A stretch of 59,576 nucleotides of DNA from Staphylococcus petrasii (GCF_002902565.1 NZ_PPRC01000020.1:1-59576); one strand, 5' to 3'; counted from the first letter of the stretch, positions 21,808 to 32,944 are shown. Notes: generated from the letters alone by a model not told the origin. Numbers and translations are program-made.

Positions 21808-21878
21808 ACAAAAATGAATTTACATATTTTATTAATGAAAGCTTCAATTCTGAGTCTCATTATTTAATATTTGAGTAT

Positions 21879-23417
21879 TTATTTTTCTCTTACGATTGAT
21901 TTAACTTTATCTAAATCTCGTTTTACAAATTCACCAGGTGATTGAGTTAATAAGCTGACAACATAAGTTACGATGACACTAGCTAAGAAACCAGGAATGA
22001 TTTCATACATACCGAATAACTCGTTGATATTAGCTAAAGGTTTAATCCATACTATCCAAACAATCACGACTAGGGCACCAGCGACCATACCACTTACAGC
22101 GCCAGCACGTGTTAACTTTTTCCAGTATAAAGAGAAAAGAACAAGTGGACTGAATGAAGCACCGAAGCCTGCCCAAGCATTACCAACTAAGTTAAGTATC
22201 GTGTCATTTGGAGACCAAGCAATCGCAATTGCTACAATCGCTACTGCTAATACAGATAAACGGCCAACTAACACGAATTCTTTCTGATGAGTATTAGCTC
22301 GTTCTTCACCACGAAATAGTTTATAAAAGTCTTCAGTTAATGAACTTGAAGTAACTAATAGTTGAGATGAAATTGTGCTCATAATGGCAGCAAGGATAGC
22401 TGCTAATAAGAATCCACCAACTAATGGATGGAATAGAATTTGGCTCATAATAATAAATAACGTTTCTGGATCTTCCATTTTAATATGATTATCAGAAATA
22501 AAGGCAATACCTGTTAAACCAACGCCTACTGCACCTAAAAGACCTACAGCCATCCAGCTAATACCTAGACGACGAGCTTTTGGTAATAATTTATGTGATT
22601 TGATAGACATAAATCGAACGATAATATGAGGCTGTCCAAAATAACCAAGCCCCCAAGCAAAAAGTGAAATGATACCTAAAAATGTAGTACCTCTAAATAA
22701 ATCCATATTTGTTGGTTTCATTTCAGCAACACGGTGAAACGTATCCCAACCATTAAGTTGCATCATTGCTACGATAGGCACCATGACCATTGCTATTAAC
22801 ATGATTACCCCTTGGAAGAAGTCAGTGATAGATACAGCTAAATATCCTCCAAAGAAAGTATAAAGTATCACGATGACCGCTACTAAGATTAAACCGAAAT
22901 GATAATTTAATCCAAATGCGCTTTCGAATAATTTACCTCCAGAAACAAATCCAGAATGCGTATATAAAGTAAAGAATACGACAATGATGAGACCAGAAAT
23001 AATTTTGATAATGTTTTGTTTATCATTTAGACGATTTTTGAAAAAGTCTGGAAGCGTGATAGCATCTCCAGCGATTTCTGTATACACTCTTAAACGTGGT
23101 GCGACTACTAAATAGTTAATATAAGCACCAAGTGTAAGACCAATAGTAATCCATATTGCTGATAGGCCAGTGCTATAAACTGAACCTGGTAGTCCCATAA
23201 TCATCCAACCACTCATATCAGAGGCGCCTGCAGATAATGCAGTAATGTAGGGACCAATGCTTCTCCCGCCCAACATATATTCACTTAAATTACCTGTGGC
23301 TTGTTTGTAACCATAATAGCCAATAACTAATAAAATAATAAAATAAATCGCAATCATGATATAAGTTTGCCAATCTGTGTTAACATGACTGCTTAAACTT
23401 GCTCCCAAAGTAAACAT
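21879..23417 (-). CDS. putP: Sodium/proline symporter
   Basis: PutP (512 residues) is a sodium:solute symporter that imports proline for osmoprotection and nutrition. About 13 hydrophobic segments are visible. The family signature region includes [24 protein letters not shown], with sodium-site Ser and Asp residues, and [18 protein letters not shown]. The start has GGGGGTATAAAG upstream on the minus strand. It is transcribed away from gatCAB, with a 440-base gap between. The C terminus ends in a short charged tail, as usual. Confidence 0.93.
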   Translation of the reverse strand: MFTLGASLSSHVNTDWQTYIMIAIYFIILLVIGYYGYKQATGNLSEYMLGGRSIGPYITALSAGASDMSGWMIMGLPGSVYSTGLSAIWITIGLTLGAYINYLVVAPRLRVYTEIAGDAITLPDFFKNRLNDKQNIIKIISGLIIVVFFTLYTHSGFVSGGKLFESAFGLNYHFGLILVAVIVILYTFFGGYLAVSITDFFQGVIMLIAMVMVPIVAMMQLNGWDTFHRVAEMKPTNMDLFRGTTFLGIISLFAWGLGYFGQPHIIVRFMSIKSHKLLPKARRLGISWMAVGLLGAVGVGLTGIAFISDNHIKMEDPETLFIIMSQILFHPLVGGFLLAAILAAIMSTISSQLLVTSSSLTEDFYKLFRGEERANTHQKEFVLVGRLSVLAVAIVAIAIAWSPNDTILNLVGNAWAGFGASFSPLVLFSLYWKKLTRAGAVSGMVAGALVVIVWIVWIKPLANINELFGMYEIIPGFLASVIVTYVVSLLTQSPGEFVKRDLDKVKSIVREK

Positions 23418-23859
23418 CTTTATACCCCCTTTATTCTTTTTAGGTGAATGCTTATAAAATATTTAGTTTCAATAGATTATGAATAACTGCACCTATAAAT
23501 TAAATTAGTTACATGTAATATTATACATTATAATGAATACATTAGAGAAGTATTATTTTAGAAAATGTGTACTAATTAACTTTTAACATTAGTTAGTAAG
23601 CGTTTTCTTAAATAAAATCTAATTAATGAATGTTTATACTTTAATTGCATAATTTATATTATTTAAACCTTTATAAAGTATTTGAATTATGAATAATTTT
23701 AAATAAGTTACATAAAGAAGTAGAGTTATACTTAGTTAATTTTCAAAAAAAGCGAGATTAAGCACTATACCAATATGAATTATGAGAAATATTTAGATTT
23801 TTCATCGGAAATTTGATACAATTTTATGATGAATGAGTAATAAGGAGGCTTTTTAATTA
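23418..23859. other. Intergenic region between putP and gatC
   Basis: This AT-rich stretch of about 440 bases must hold the divergent promoters for putP and gatCAB. A TACAAT -10-like element near 23816 is the best candidate for gatC, with only a weak -35. I see no ORF with a ribosome binding site, no strong hairpin and no repeat here. Confidence 0.5.
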
Positions 23860-24162
23860 ATGACTAAAGTTACACGCGAAGAAGTTGAACATATAGCACA
23901 TTTAGCAAGACTTCAAATTTCTGAAGAAGAAACAGAAATTATGGCTAACACGCTTGAAAGTATCTTAGATTTTGCGAAACAAAATGATACAGCTGTTACA
24001 GAAGGTGTTGAGCCAACTTATCATGTATTAGATTTACAAAATGTGTTACGTGATGACAAAGCAATCGAGGGCATTCCTCAAGAACTTGCATTAAAAAATG
24101 CTAAAGAAACAGAAGATGGTCAATTTAAAGTACCAGCTATCATGAATGAGGAGGACGCTTAA
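23860..24162 (+). CDS. gatC: Glutamyl-tRNA(Gln) amidotransferase subunit C
   Basis: GatC (100 residues) is the small subunit that holds GatA and GatB together. It shows the family pattern [16 protein letters not shown] and, near the middle, the conserved [17 protein letters not shown]. Start ATG follows AAGGAGGC. It is the first gene of gatCAB; gatA begins one base after its stop. Confidence 0.97.
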   Translation: MTKVTREEVEHIAHLARLQISEEETEIMANTLESILDFAKQNDTAVTEGVEPTYHVLDLQNVLRDDKAIEGIPQELALKNAKETEDGQFKVPAIMNEEDA

Positions 24163-24163
24163 G

Positions 24164-25621
24164 ATGAGTATTCGCTATGAATCAGTTGAAAAATTATCAG
24201 AAATGATTAAAAACAACGAGATCAAACCTTCTGAAATTGTTAAAGATATTTATGATGCAATTGAAGAAACTGATCCAACTGTTAAATCATTTTTAGCTTT
24301 AGATAAAGAAAATGCAATCAAAAAAGCTGAAGAGCTAGATGAGTTGCAAGCTAAAGGCCAAATCGAAGGTAAATTATTTGGTATTCCAATGGGTATCAAA
24401 GATAACATTATTACTAAAGACGTTGAAACAACATGTGCTAGTAAAATGTTAGAAGGTTTCGTGCCTATCTATGAATCTACTGTAATGAATAAATTAAATA
24501 ATGAAAATGCCGTGTTAATTGGTAAATTAAACATGGATGAATTCGCAATGGGTGGTTCAACAGAAACATCTTACTTCAAAAAAACAGTAAACCCATTTGA
24601 TCATTCAGCAGTACCAGGTGGTTCTTCAGGTGGTTCTGCAGCAGCAGTTGCAGCTGGTTTAGTACCATTTAGTTTAGGTTCAGATACAGGTGGTTCAATC
24701 AGACAACCTGCAGCTTACTGTGGTGTAGTAGGTATGAAACCAACATATGGTCGTGTATCACGTTTCGGTCTTGTAGCATTCGCTTCATCATTAGACCAAA
24801 TTGGACCAATCACACGTAACGTTAAAGATAATGCTTTAGTTTTAGAAGCCATTTCAGGTGTTGATGAACACGATTCAACAAGTGCACCAGTAGAAGATGT
24901 AGATTTCACATCAGAAATTGGTAAAGACATTAAAGGTCTAAAAATTGCATTACCTAAAGAATATTTAGGTGAAGGTGTAAGCGAAGACGTTAAAGAAGCA
25001 GTTAAAAATGCTGTTGAAACTTTAAAATCTTTAGGCGCTGACGTAGAAGAAGTTTCATTACCAAACACTAAATATGGTATTCCTTCATATTATGTTATCG
25101 CATCATCTGAAGCATCAGCTAACTTAGCTCGTTTCGATGGTATTAGATATGGTTACCACTCTAAAGAAGCACAAACGTTAGAAGAATTATACAAAATGTC
25201 TAGATCAGAAGGATTTGGCGATGAAGTAAAACGCCGTATCTTCTTAGGTACGTTTGCATTAAGTTCTGGTTACTATGATGCATACTACAAAAAATCTCAA
25301 AAAGTAAGAACATTAATTAAAAATGACTTTGATAAAGTATTTGAAGATTATGATGTTGTAGTAGGTCCTACTGCACCAACAACTGCATTCAACTTAGGCG
25401 ACGAAATCGATGATCCTATAACAATGTATACTAATGACTTATTAACTACGCCTGTTAACTTAGCGGGTCTACCAGGTATTTCTGTTCCTTGTGGCCAAGC
25501 AAACGGACGTCCAATCGGTTTACAATTCATCGGTAAGCCTTTTGATGAAAAAACGTTATACCGTGTTGCATATCAATATGAAACACAATTCAATTTACAT
25601 GACGCATACGAAAAATTATAA
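24164..25621 (+). CDS. gatA: Glutamyl-tRNA(Gln) amidotransferase subunit A
   Basis: GatA (485 residues) is the glutaminase that produces ammonia to convert Glu-tRNA(Gln) to Gln-tRNA(Gln), replacing a glutaminyl-tRNA synthetase. The amidase-signature triad is Lys79 (GIKDN), a cis-Ser in [14 protein letters not shown] and the nucleophile Ser in [12 protein letters not shown]. The start is ATG 24164, preceded by GAGGAGG that lies inside gatC; an in-frame ATG at 24146 is on top of that site. Confidence 0.97.
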   Translation: MSIRYESVEKLSEMIKNNEIKPSEIVKDIYDAIEETDPTVKSFLALDKENAIKKAEELDELQAKGQIEGKLFGIPMGIKDNIITKDVETTCASKMLEGFVPIYESTVMNKLNNENAVLIGKLNMDEFAMGGSTETSYFKKTVNPFDHSAVPGGSSGGSAAAVAAGLVPFSLGSDTGGSIRQPAAYCGVVGMKPTYGRVSRFGLVAFASSLDQIGPITRNVKDNALVLEAISGVDEHDSTSAPVEDVDFTSEIGKDIKGLKIALPKEYLGEGVSEDVKEAVKNAVETLKSLGADVEEVSLPNTKYGIPSYYVIASSEASANLARFDGIRYGYHSKEAQTLEELYKMSRSEGFGDEVKRRIFLGTFALSSGYYDAYYKKSQKVRTLIKNDFDKVFEDYDVVVGPTAPTTAFNLGDEIDDPITMYTNDLLTTPVNLAGLPGISVPCGQANGRPIGLQFIGKPFDEKTLYRVAYQYETQFNLHDAYEKL

Positions 25622-25633
25622 GGAGTGGAAATA

Positions 25634-27061
25634 ATGCATTTTGAAACAGTTATCGGACTTGAAGTTCACGTTGAGTTGAAAACAGACTCAAAAATGTTCT
25701 CTCCATCACCAGCACACTTTGGAGCTGAACCTAACTCAAATACTAATGTTATTGATTTAGCATATCCAGGTGTTTTACCAGTTGTTAATAGAAGAGCTGT
25801 AGACTGGGCTATGCGTGCATCAATGGCACTTAACATGGATATTGCTACACATTCTAAATTTGACCGTAAAAACTATTTCTATCCAGATAATCCAAAAGCT
25901 TATCAAATTTCTCAATTTGACCAACCAATTGGTGAAAATGGATATATTGATATTGAAGTAGATGGTGAAACTAAACGTATTGGTATTACTCGTCTTCACA
26001 TGGAAGAAGATGCTGGTAAATCAACACATAAAGATGGTTACTCTTTAGTTGACTTAAACCGTCAAGGTACACCATTAATCGAAATCGTATCTGAACCAGA
26101 TATTCGTTCACCTAAAGAAGCATATGCTTACTTAGAAAAATTACGTTCAATCATTCAATACACTGGCGTTTCTGACTGTAAGATGGAAGAAGGTTCATTA
26201 CGTTGTGATGCCAACATTTCATTACGTCCATATGGTCAAAAAGAATTCGGTACTAAAACTGAATTGAAAAACCTTAACTCATTTAACTATGTAAGAAAAG
26301 GTTTAGAATATGAAGAAAAACGTCAAGAAGAAGAATTATTAAATGGTGGAACAATCGGACAAGAAACTCGTCGTTTCGATGAATCTACTGGTAAAACAAT
26401 TCTTATGCGTGTAAAAGAAGGATCAGATGACTATCGTTACTTCCCAGAACCAGATATCGTACCTTTATACGTAGATGACGAGTGGAAAGAACGCGTACGT
26501 CAAACTATTCCAGAATTACCAGACGAACGTAAAGCGAAGTATGTAAACGAATTAGGTTTACCTGAATACGATGCACATGTATTAACACTTACTAAAGAAA
26601 TGTCAGACTTCTTTGAAGGTGCTATCGAGCACGGTGCTGACGTTAAATTAACTTCTAACTGGTTAATGGGTGGTGTGAATGAGTATCTTAATAAAAATCA
26701 AGTTGATTTAGAAGATACTAAATTAACACCTGAAAACTTAGCAGGAATGATTAAACTTATTGAAGATGGCACAATGAGTAGTAAAATTGCTAAGAAAGTC
26801 TTCCCAGAATTAGCTGAAAATGGTGGAGATGCTAAACAAATCATGGAAGATAAAGGTTTAGTACAAATTTCAGATGAGGCTACTTTAACTAAATTTGTTA
26901 CTGAAGCTTTAGATAATAACCCACAATCTGTAGAAGATTATAAAAATGGTAAAGGTAAAGCAATGGGCTTCTTAGTCGGTCAAATCATGAAAGCGTCTAA
27001 AGGCCAAGCTAATCCACAAAAAGTAAACCAAATTTTAAAACAAGAATTAGATAAACGATAA
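25634..27061 (+). CDS. gatB: Glutamyl-tRNA(Gln) amidotransferase subunit B
   Basis: GatB (475 residues) activates the Glu on the mischarged tRNA with ATP and transfers ammonia from GatA. The N-terminal kinase-like cradle carries [12 protein letters not shown], the metal/zinc-region residues, [11 protein letters not shown] and [17 protein letters not shown]. The C-terminal YqeY-like tail domain (about 330-475) ends with [16 protein letters not shown] and binds tRNA. ATG 25634 is chosen, with AAGGAG upstream; a GTG at 25625 is in frame but too close. Confidence 0.97.
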   Translation: MHFETVIGLEVHVELKTDSKMFSPSPAHFGAEPNSNTNVIDLAYPGVLPVVNRRAVDWAMRASMALNMDIATHSKFDRKNYFYPDNPKAYQISQFDQPIGENGYIDIEVDGETKRIGITRLHMEEDAGKSTHKDGYSLVDLNRQGTPLIEIVSEPDIRSPKEAYAYLEKLRSIIQYTGVSDCKMEEGSLRCDANISLRPYGQKEFGTKTELKNLNSFNYVRKGLEYEEKRQEEELLNGGTIGQETRRFDESTGKTILMRVKEGSDDYRYFPEPDIVPLYVDDEWKERVRQTIPELPDERKAKYVNELGLPEYDAHVLTLTKEMSDFFEGAIEHGADVKLTSNWLMGGVNEYLNKNQVDLEDTKLTPENLAGMIKLIEDGTMSSKIAKKVFPELAENGGDAKQIMEDKGLVQISDEATLTKFVTEALDNNPQSVEDYKNGKGKAMGFLVGQIMKASKGQANPQKVNQILKQELDKR

Positions 27062-27074
27062 AATTAATTCTATA

Positions 27075-27150
27075 AAAATCCATCTCATGATAAAAGGAAG
27101 ACAAACCTTATGTCCTATTCCCATCATTTGAGGTGGATTTTTTGTTTTTT
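27075..27150 (+). terminator. Terminator of gatCAB
   Basis: AAATCCATCTCATGAT (from 27076) pairs with ATCATTTGAGGTGGATTT (27123-27140) across a 31-base loop and is followed by a long T-run. Confidence 0.8.
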
Positions 27151-27264
27151 TATAAATTTTATAATTTTTAAATAATCTTGATTAAGATAATTGGATGAAA
27201 TACTTTTATCTCACTCCTAAATCATTTAATATAAGTGTATGTAAAAAAAGTTGAGGGATAATTT

Positions 27265-28203
27265 ATGAGAAAACGTGCAAGAATCATCTATAATCCAACT
27301 TCTGGAAAGGAAATGTTTAAGCGAACTTTACCAGATGTTTTAATAAAATTAGAACGTGCAGGCTATGAAACAAGTGCATACGCAACTGAAAGGGAAGGCG
27401 ACGCTACACTTGAAGCGGAACGTGCACTGAAACAAAATTATGATATTCTTATTGCTGCAGGTGGCGATGGTACTTTAAATGAAGTCGTAAATGGGATTGC
27501 AGAACAACCAAATCGTCCCAAACTCGGCATTATACCAATGGGTACAGTAAATGATTTCGGTCGCGCTTTACATTTGCCAAGTGACATTATGGGAGCTGTA
27601 GATGTAATAATAGAGAATCATACGACGAAAGTAGATATTGGTAAAATGAATAATCGCTATTTTATCAATCTAGCAGCTGGTGGGAAATTGACTCAAGTCT
27701 CTTATGAAACACCTAGTCGTTTGAAATCCATTGTAGGACCATTTGCGTATTACATAAAAGGTTTCGAAATGTTACCTCAAATGAAGGCAGTCGACTTAAG
27801 AATTGAATATGATGATAATGTCTTCCAAGGTGAAGCATTACTATTTTTATTAGGATTAACTAATTCTATGGCTGGCTTTGAAAAGTTAGTACCAGACGCT
27901 AAGCTAGACGACGGACATTTTACTTTAATTATCGTTGAAAAAGCTAACCTAGCAGAACTAGGGCATATCATGACATTAGCATCAAGAGGGGAACATACGA
28001 AACATCCGAAAGTGATTTATGAAAAAGCAAAATCTATCAATATATCTTCATTTACAGAAATGCAACTAAATGTAGACGGAGAATATGGTGGTAAATTACC
28101 AGCTAATTTCTTAAATTTAAAACGTCATATTGAAGTATGTACGCCTAAAGATATTCACAATGAAGAGTTAACTGAAGACCAACAAGATGACGTGGAACAT
28201 TAA
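27265..28203 (+). CDS. dagK: Diacylglycerol kinase (DgkB type)
   Basis: This 312-residue lipid kinase phosphorylates diacylglycerol to phosphatidic acid, recycling lipid released by lipoteichoic acid synthesis. The nucleotide loop is AAGGDGTLNEVVNG (about 71-84), with NPTSGKE at the N terminus, MGTVNDFGRAL and a C-terminal Asp/Glu active-site region (DAKLDDGHF). The order gatCAB-dagK-rlmCD matches Bacillus gatCAB-yerQ(dgkB)-yerS. Confidence 0.93.
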   Translation: MRKRARIIYNPTSGKEMFKRTLPDVLIKLERAGYETSAYATEREGDATLEAERALKQNYDILIAAGGDGTLNEVVNGIAEQPNRPKLGIIPMGTVNDFGRALHLPSDIMGAVDVIIENHTTKVDIGKMNNRYFINLAAGGKLTQVSYETPSRLKSIVGPFAYYIKGFEMLPQMKAVDLRIEYDDNVFQGEALLFLLGLTNSMAGFEKLVPDAKLDDGHFTLIIVEKANLAELGHIMTLASRGEHTKHPKVIYEKAKSINISSFTEMQLNVDGEYGGKLPANFLNLKRHIEVCTPKDIHNEELTEDQQDDVEH

Positions 28204-28263
28204 GTAAGGTCAAAAAGCCGAACGACATAAAAGTGAAAATTAAATAATTTAATAAATATTAAG

Positions 28264-28337
28264 AAGAGGTTGAGTCATAGTTTGACAACACAGGGGAAGT
28301 ATCATCACCTATATTAAGCTACTCAAACCTCTTTTTC
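28264..28337 (+). terminator. Long-loop terminator hairpin between dagK and rlmCD
   Basis: AGAGGTTGAGT (28265-28275) pairs with ACTCAAACCTCT (28321-28332), with one bulged A, followed by TTTTTC. The 45-base loop is longer than usual for a simple terminator and could be a small RNA end. A similar AGAGGTTGA stem occurs at 56461. Confidence 0.65.
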
Positions 28338-28354
28338 ATGTGGGGTGAAAAAGA

Positions 28355-29725
28355 GTGGAAGCATTAAAGAAAAACGACATAAAACAGGGACATGTAGTCG
28401 ACTTAACGCATGAAGGTCACGGCGTCGTTAAATTTGACCGCTATCCTGTATTTATTCCAAATGCGCTAATTAATGAGGAAATAGAATTTAAAATTATTAA
28501 AGTGAAGAAGAATTTCGCTATTGGAAAATTGCTTGAAGTTAAACAAGCGAGCGAAGACCGAGTTGAACCTCCTTGTAAATATTATTGGAAGTGTGGAGGA
28601 TGTCAATTACAACATATGACATATGAAGCGCAACTCGCTATGAAGAAAGAACAAGTGGTAAATCTTTTCCATAGAAAAGCGCAGTTTAACGAGACGTTAA
28701 TCAATGACACGATAGGTATGGAAGACCCATGGCGTTATAGAAATAAATCACAATTACCTATTGGGAAAAATAAAGATAATCACACTATTATGGGATATTA
28801 TCGTCAAAGAAGTCATGACATCATTGATATGGATAGTTGTTTGATTCAAGATCAGCAACATCAAGAGATTATGAATCATGTTAAACAGTGGCTTATTGAT
28901 TTCAATATAAGTATATATAATGAGCGTACTAAGAAAGGACTATTAAGACATTTAGTTATTCGTACAGGGCATTATACAGATGAAATGATGGTTATTTTTG
29001 TGACGAACGGTTCTAAATTTAAACAGGCTCAATTATTAGTTGAAAAGTTAACTCACACGTTTCCAAACATAACGAGTATTAAACAAAATATTAATGATAG
29101 CCATTCTAATGTGATTATGGGACAACAATCTATTACATTATATGGCAAAGATAAAATTATTGATTCATTAAGTGATATTACCTTCAAAATTAGTGACCAA
29201 TCGTTCTATCAAATTAACTCAAGTCAGACGGAAAAATTATATGGAAAAGCCATTGAGTATGCACAATTAAATGGACAAGAAACAGTGCTTGATACTTATT
29301 GTGGAATTGGCACAATTGGTTTATACATGGCACCAGTAGCTAAACATGTATACGGAGTGGAAGTTGTGCCATCAGCAATTAAAGATGCCAAGCAAAATGC
29401 GACCTTAAACGGATTTGATAATACGACTTTTGTCTGTGGTAAAGCAGAGGAAGTCATTATAGAATGGAAACAACAAGGAATTAAACCAGATGTAGTCATG
29501 GTCGATCCTCCCAGAAAAGGATGCGATGAAACCTTCTTACAAACACTTCTAGCACTTAACCCGAAACGTATTGTTTATATTTCTTGTAATCCTTCTACAC
29601 AACAACGAGATGCACAAATTTTAGCCTCTAGTTATGACTTAAAAGAGATTACACCAGTGGACATGTTCCCTCAAACAACACACATTGAAACGGTTGCTTT
29701 ATTTGAAAGAAAAGAAGATAAATAA
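28355..29725 (+). CDS. rlmCD: 23S rRNA (uracil-5-)-methyltransferase, RlmCD/RumA family
   Basis: The 456-residue SAM enzyme methylates uracils in 23S rRNA. An N-terminal TRAM domain (GHVVDLTHEGHGVVKFD) is followed by an iron-sulfur cluster region with Cys spaced as CKYYWKCGGC. The SAM site is VLDTYCGIGTIGLYMA, and the catalytic region has VDPPRKGCDE and the nucleophile Cys in YISCNPST. It starts at GTG 28355 with GGGGTG about 9 bases before. Gram-positive enzymes of this type modify two sites (747 and 1939); that dual activity is inferred. Confidence 0.9.
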   Translation: MEALKKNDIKQGHVVDLTHEGHGVVKFDRYPVFIPNALINEEIEFKIIKVKKNFAIGKLLEVKQASEDRVEPPCKYYWKCGGCQLQHMTYEAQLAMKKEQVVNLFHRKAQFNETLINDTIGMEDPWRYRNKSQLPIGKNKDNHTIMGYYRQRSHDIIDMDSCLIQDQQHQEIMNHVKQWLIDFNISIYNERTKKGLLRHLVIRTGHYTDEMMVIFVTNGSKFKQAQLLVEKLTHTFPNITSIKQNINDSHSNVIMGQQSITLYGKDKIIDSLSDITFKISDQSFYQINSSQTEKLYGKAIEYAQLNGQETVLDTYCGIGTIGLYMAPVAKHVYGVEVVPSAIKDAKQNATLNGFDNTTFVCGKAEEVIIEWKQQGIKPDVVMVDPPRKGCDETFLQTLLALNPKRIVYISCNPSTQQRDAQILASSYDLKEITPVDMFPQTTHIETVALFERKEDK

Positions 29726-29892
29726 ACAATTTTTATCTTTTTAGAAGTGGTTAATTCTTCTTTCATATTCAATCTAGTTTGATTAATATTAAGAAATGAT
29801 TACAGAGTGTTTAATTTACAAAAAAATACTTTTTTTCTTTTATTTGTCCATGTATACTATGAATGAATTAAGAGGGATAGGGGGTCATAATT

Positions 29893-30441
29893 GTGCATAA
29901 AATCGATTTAAATCATAACCGATTAAACTTATCGAAGTTTATTGCCATACAAATCGTCGTTATATTATTTGCAATTTTACTAACATATAAATGGGCTTTT
30001 TCATTTACAAAAGTGATCGAACAATCATTTTTAACTAATATAGTATTTGGGTTATTAGGCTTTGGTATCGTCCTAGCTATACATGAATTAATCCATCGTT
30101 TTTCTTTTTATGTTTTTTCAAAAGGGGAGAAACCTCATTTTAAATATAAAAAAGGAATTTTATTAATTCATATTTCGAAAAAGTACTTCAATAAATGGCA
30201 ATTTTGTACAATTATGTTAGCTCCAGCGATTATGATTACTGCTGCTTTAATGGTTTTATTTAGTTTTTATTCTTACTCATCGATTATCTTTATGTTAAGT
30301 ATACATATTGGTTATTGTTTACTTGATTTATATTTAGTAGGTATCGTGTTAATTAATAAATTCAAATACGTTCAAGCCACTGACGAAGGTTTATATATGT
30401 ATCACTATCAACCATTCCAAGCTCAGAATGATTACGAATAA
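29893..30441 (+). CDS. DUF3267 putative membrane zinc metalloprotease
   Basis: The 182-residue protein has four or five membrane segments (about 16-32, 48-66, 103-122, 128-152). The motif HELIHR (His64, Glu65, His68) matches the HExxH zincin pattern of the DUF3267 family and lies at the end of a membrane helix, as in intramembrane or membrane-embedded proteases. It starts with GTG 29893 after a GGGATAGGGGG stretch. Substrate and role are unknown, and proteolysis is predicted only. Confidence 0.7.
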   Translation: MHKIDLNHNRLNLSKFIAIQIVVILFAILLTYKWAFSFTKVIEQSFLTNIVFGLLGFGIVLAIHELIHRFSFYVFSKGEKPHFKYKKGILLIHISKKYFNKWQFCTIMLAPAIMITAALMVLFSFYSYSSIIFMLSIHIGYCLLDLYLVGIVLINKFKYVQATDEGLYMYHYQPFQAQNDYE

Positions 30442-30448
30442 TATAAGT

Positions 30449-30530
30449 TAAGTCTCAATACAATCGTACTATGCACATCTCATGAGTTTTACTCATAGAC
30501 GCAGTATAATTGTATCGAGGCTTTTTTTAT
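30449..30530 (+). terminator. Large branched terminator between DUF3267 gene and dinB
   Basis: GTCTCAATACAATCGTACTA (from 30452) pairs, with mismatches, to TATAATTGTATCGAGGC (to 30521), followed by seven T. Inside, ATGAGTTTTACTCAT forms its own small hairpin. The structure is larger than a simple terminator needs. Confidence 0.75.
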
Positions 30531-30558
30531 TTTTATTTTCAGGAAAAGGAGGGACATG

Positions 30559-31629
30559 ATGGCAGAAAGACGTATTGTGCATATCGATATGGATTGTTTT
30601 TACGCACAAGTCGAAATGAGAGATAATCCTAAGCTACGTGGGAAACCTGTAATCGTAGGAGGAAAAGCAAGTAACCGTGGTGTAGTGTCGACAGCATCTT
30701 ATGAGGCACGTAAATATGGCGTTCATTCTGCCATGCCGATGTCTCAAGCGCATAAACTATGTCCTAATGGTTATTATGTTAGAGCGCGTTTTGATGCGTA
30801 TCGTGAAGCTTCTGGTATTATTATGAATATTTTTAAAAGCTATACAGATGTTGTTGAACCGCTTGCTTTAGATGAAGCGTATTTAGATATTACTCATTTA
30901 GTGAGACCAGATATGCCGGCTTCTAAAATTGCTGCCTTTATTCGTCGAGACATTTTCGAAAAAACGGGGTTAACCTCTTCAGCGGGCGTCTCATATAATA
31001 AGTATTTGGCTAAACTGGCGAGTGGGATGAATAAGCCGAATGGCATGATGGTCATTGATTATAATAATGTGCATGATATTCTTATGAAGTTGGATATTGG
31101 GGAGTTTCCCGGTGTCGGAAAAGCGTCGAAGAAGATTATGCATGAACATGAGATTTATACTGGAAAAGATTTGTATGAGAAATCAGAGTTCGAATTAATT
31201 CGCTGGTTTGGTAAAAAAGGAAGAGGACTATACAACAAAGCGAGAGGCATCGATAACAGTGAAGTTAAAGCCACGCGTATTCGCAAATCTGTAGGTACTG
31301 AGCGCACCTTCTCAACAGATGTGAACGATGATGATGAGATTCTAAGGAAAGTGTGGGAGTTATCAAGTAAGACGGCAGAACGCTTAGCTAAACTACAAAA
31401 GTCTGGCAGTACAGTAACTGTAAAGATTAAGACCCATAAATATGAAACATTCTCCAAACAACGTAGTTTAAGAGAAATGGTAAGTAGTGAAACAGACATT
31501 TATAACGTGGCATATGATTTGTATAATGAATTAAAAGATCCGGATGTACCTATTCGCTTAATCGGAGTAACAGTCGGAAACTTAGAACAAGCCACATATC
31601 AAAATATGACCATATATGATTTTATTTAG
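30559..31629 (+). CDS. dinB: DNA polymerase IV
   Basis: DinB (356 residues) is a Y-family translesion polymerase. Metal-binding residues are in [13 protein letters not shown] (first Asp pair) and [11 protein letters not shown]. The fingers ([25 protein letters not shown]) and thumb/HhH (GVGKASKK) follow, with the little-finger domain from about 240. It appears to lack a beta-clamp peptide, as the sequence ends in [10 protein letters not shown], though that end itself resembles a hydrophobic clamp-contact tail. ATG 30559 is preferred over the adjacent ATG 30556, given AAGGAGGG spacing. Confidence 0.95.
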   Translation: MAERRIVHIDMDCFYAQVEMRDNPKLRGKPVIVGGKASNRGVVSTASYEARKYGVHSAMPMSQAHKLCPNGYYVRARFDAYREASGIIMNIFKSYTDVVEPLALDEAYLDITHLVRPDMPASKIAAFIRRDIFEKTGLTSSAGVSYNKYLAKLASGMNKPNGMMVIDYNNVHDILMKLDIGEFPGVGKASKKIMHEHEIYTGKDLYEKSEFELIRWFGKKGRGLYNKARGIDNSEVKATRIRKSVGTERTFSTDVNDDDEILRKVWELSSKTAERLAKLQKSGSTVTVKIKTHKYETFSKQRSLREMVSSETDIYNVAYDLYNELKDPDVPIRLIGVTVGNLEQATYQNMTIYDFI

Positions 31630-31630
31630 A

Positions 31631-31693
31631 AGATAAAGGTTTATCGTTTTATAAGACAAATTTGACTCTAGTCTTAGATATCAACCTTTATCT
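31631..31693. terminator. Bidirectional terminator overlapping the exonuclease gene end
   Basis: AGATAAAGGTT (31631-31641) pairs with AACCTTTATCT (31683-31693); an inner pair (ATAAGAC/GTCTTAGAT) extends the structure. It begins just after the dinB stop and runs over the last codons of the convergent gene, so both transcripts share it. Confidence 0.7.
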
Positions 31694-32235
31694 TTTAAAT
31701 TTTTACCATAAATCTGTAACATACTATCCAGATTATCATAGTGTTTTAACAATCTAAACGTAATCATGGCGCATGCTTTCGCATCGTTCAGTGCATCATG
31801 ATGCCCATGGAAATCCAATTTATAATGGTTCATTAAATGCTTTAAGCCATAGCGATAAGCGCTAATTGTGCGTTTAGCTAATTGATAAGAACAGAAATAC
31901 ATTAAAGAAGGCGTTTCTATTTTTAATTGCTTTAAACTTTGATGTAGCACATTCATATCAAACGCTGCATTATGCGCTACCACAGGAAGCTCGTCAATGA
32001 ATTGCAACATATAAGGATAGACATATGCAAAGCTAGGCGCATCTTTAACATCTTCAGGCTTTATGCCATAGACAGCTATATTTGTTTTTGAAAAGTAATC
32101 AAATGGATTTACTAGCGTATAGAATGATTCTATGATTTCATTATCAACTACTTTCACCATACCAACTGAACAAATACTAGTACGCTTACCATTAGCTGTT
32201 TCAAAATCGAGTGCTACAAATGAATTACTAGACAT
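31681..32235 (-). CDS. DEDDh 3'-5' exonuclease (DnaQ-like)
   Basis: This is a stand-alone 184-residue exonuclease domain of the DnaQ/epsilon superfamily. The acidic residues are visible: ALDFETANG (Exo I), HNAAFDMNVL (Exo II) and HHDALNDAKA (Exo III, with His of the DEDDh type). The role could be DNA proofreading, RNA or small-oligonucleotide degradation; the sequence does not decide. It has AAGGAG upstream. Its last codons lie within the shared terminator with dinB. Confidence 0.85.
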   Translation of the reverse strand: MSSNSFVALDFETANGKRTSICSVGMVKVVDNEIIESFYTLVNPFDYFSKTNIAVYGIKPEDVKDAPSFAYVYPYMLQFIDELPVVAHNAAFDMNVLHQSLKQLKIETPSLMYFCSYQLAKRTISAYRYGLKHLMNHYKLDFHGHHDALNDAKACAMITFRLLKHYDNLDSMLQIYGKNLKDKG

Positions 32236-32315
32236 ATACGGCTCCTTTCTTTAATTAAAGATGTTGTTAGTTTAGCTTAATATCGCTTAAAATAACAGAA
32301 AGTTGCACACAAAAT

Positions 32316-32357
32316 AACCCGTATTACTCCAAACTGTGGGGGAGAGTAATACGGGTT
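32316..32357 (-). terminator. Terminator of ferritin gene
   Basis: AACCCGTATTACTC (32316-32329) pairs perfectly with GAGTAATACGGGTT (32344-32357). The minus-strand tail is TTATTTTG. Confidence 0.8.
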
Positions 32358-32392
32358 AAATTTATGCATTAATTTTTAAATTAAATTTAAAC

Positions 32393-32893
32393 TTATTCTT
32401 CGTTGAATGAACGAGATGCAAGTTCTTTTTCATATAAGTATAATGTGTTGCAATCGTCACCGATACGAGTTAAGTAATCGATGTGAGTTTCAAATGTAGC
32501 TTCTTCTTCTACTTGTTCATCTAAGAACCAATTTAAGAATGAAATTGTAGCATAGTCTTTATCTTTTTGAGCAATTTCAGATAAGTTGTAGAAACGACGT
32601 GTTACGTCTTGTTCTTGAGCTAAACCATCTTTGAATGTTTCTAAGATAGAGTTGAACTCAGTTTTTGGTGCAGGAATTGCTCTGAATTCCGCACGTTCTC
32701 CACGATCATTGATATAGTCATAGATTTTTTTACCGTGGAAGCGTTCTTCTTTAGCTTGTTGGATATAGAAGTTAGCAAATCCTTCGTATGATTTATCATC
32801 ACAATATGCCGCCATTGCCATATATGCATGTGCTGCGAAATACTCGTGGTTCATTTGGTCATTTAATGCTTCTAATAAGTCTTTACTTAACAT
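32393..32893 (-). CDS. ftnA: Bacterial non-haem ferritin
   Basis: FtnA (166 residues) forms a 24-mer shell that oxidises and stores iron. The ferroxidase ligands are in [16 protein letters not shown] (Glu17 and Tyr24 region), [11 protein letters not shown] (Glu50, His53) and the later [12 protein letters not shown]. The gene is divergent from murT, and a PerR-like box sits in its promoter, which fits the peroxide/iron regulation known for ftnA in S. aureus. Confidence 0.95.
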   Translation of the reverse strand: MLSKDLLEALNDQMNHEYFAAHAYMAMAAYCDDKSYEGFANFYIQQAKEERFHGKKIYDYINDRGERAEFRAIPAPKTEFNSILETFKDGLAQEQDVTRRFYNLSEIAQKDKDYATISFLNWFLDEQVEEEATFETHIDYLTRIGDDCNTLYLYEKELASRSFNEE

Positions 32894-32944
32894 AATTAAG
32901 TCACCTCAAATAAAAAATTTAGTCATCTCTGTTTGTTCTTTTTG

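Noticed and set aside
21669..21867. Overlapping short ORFs of about 63-64 codons on both strands
   Set aside because: Neither has a ribosome binding site, both run through the palindromes, and their composition is that of AT-rich noise.
24715..25068. 117-codon ORF antisense to gatA
   Set aside because: Shadow of the conserved gatA frame with no start signals.
31155..31499. 114-codon ORF antisense to dinB
   Set aside because: Shadow of dinB, no ribosome binding site and no plausible domain.
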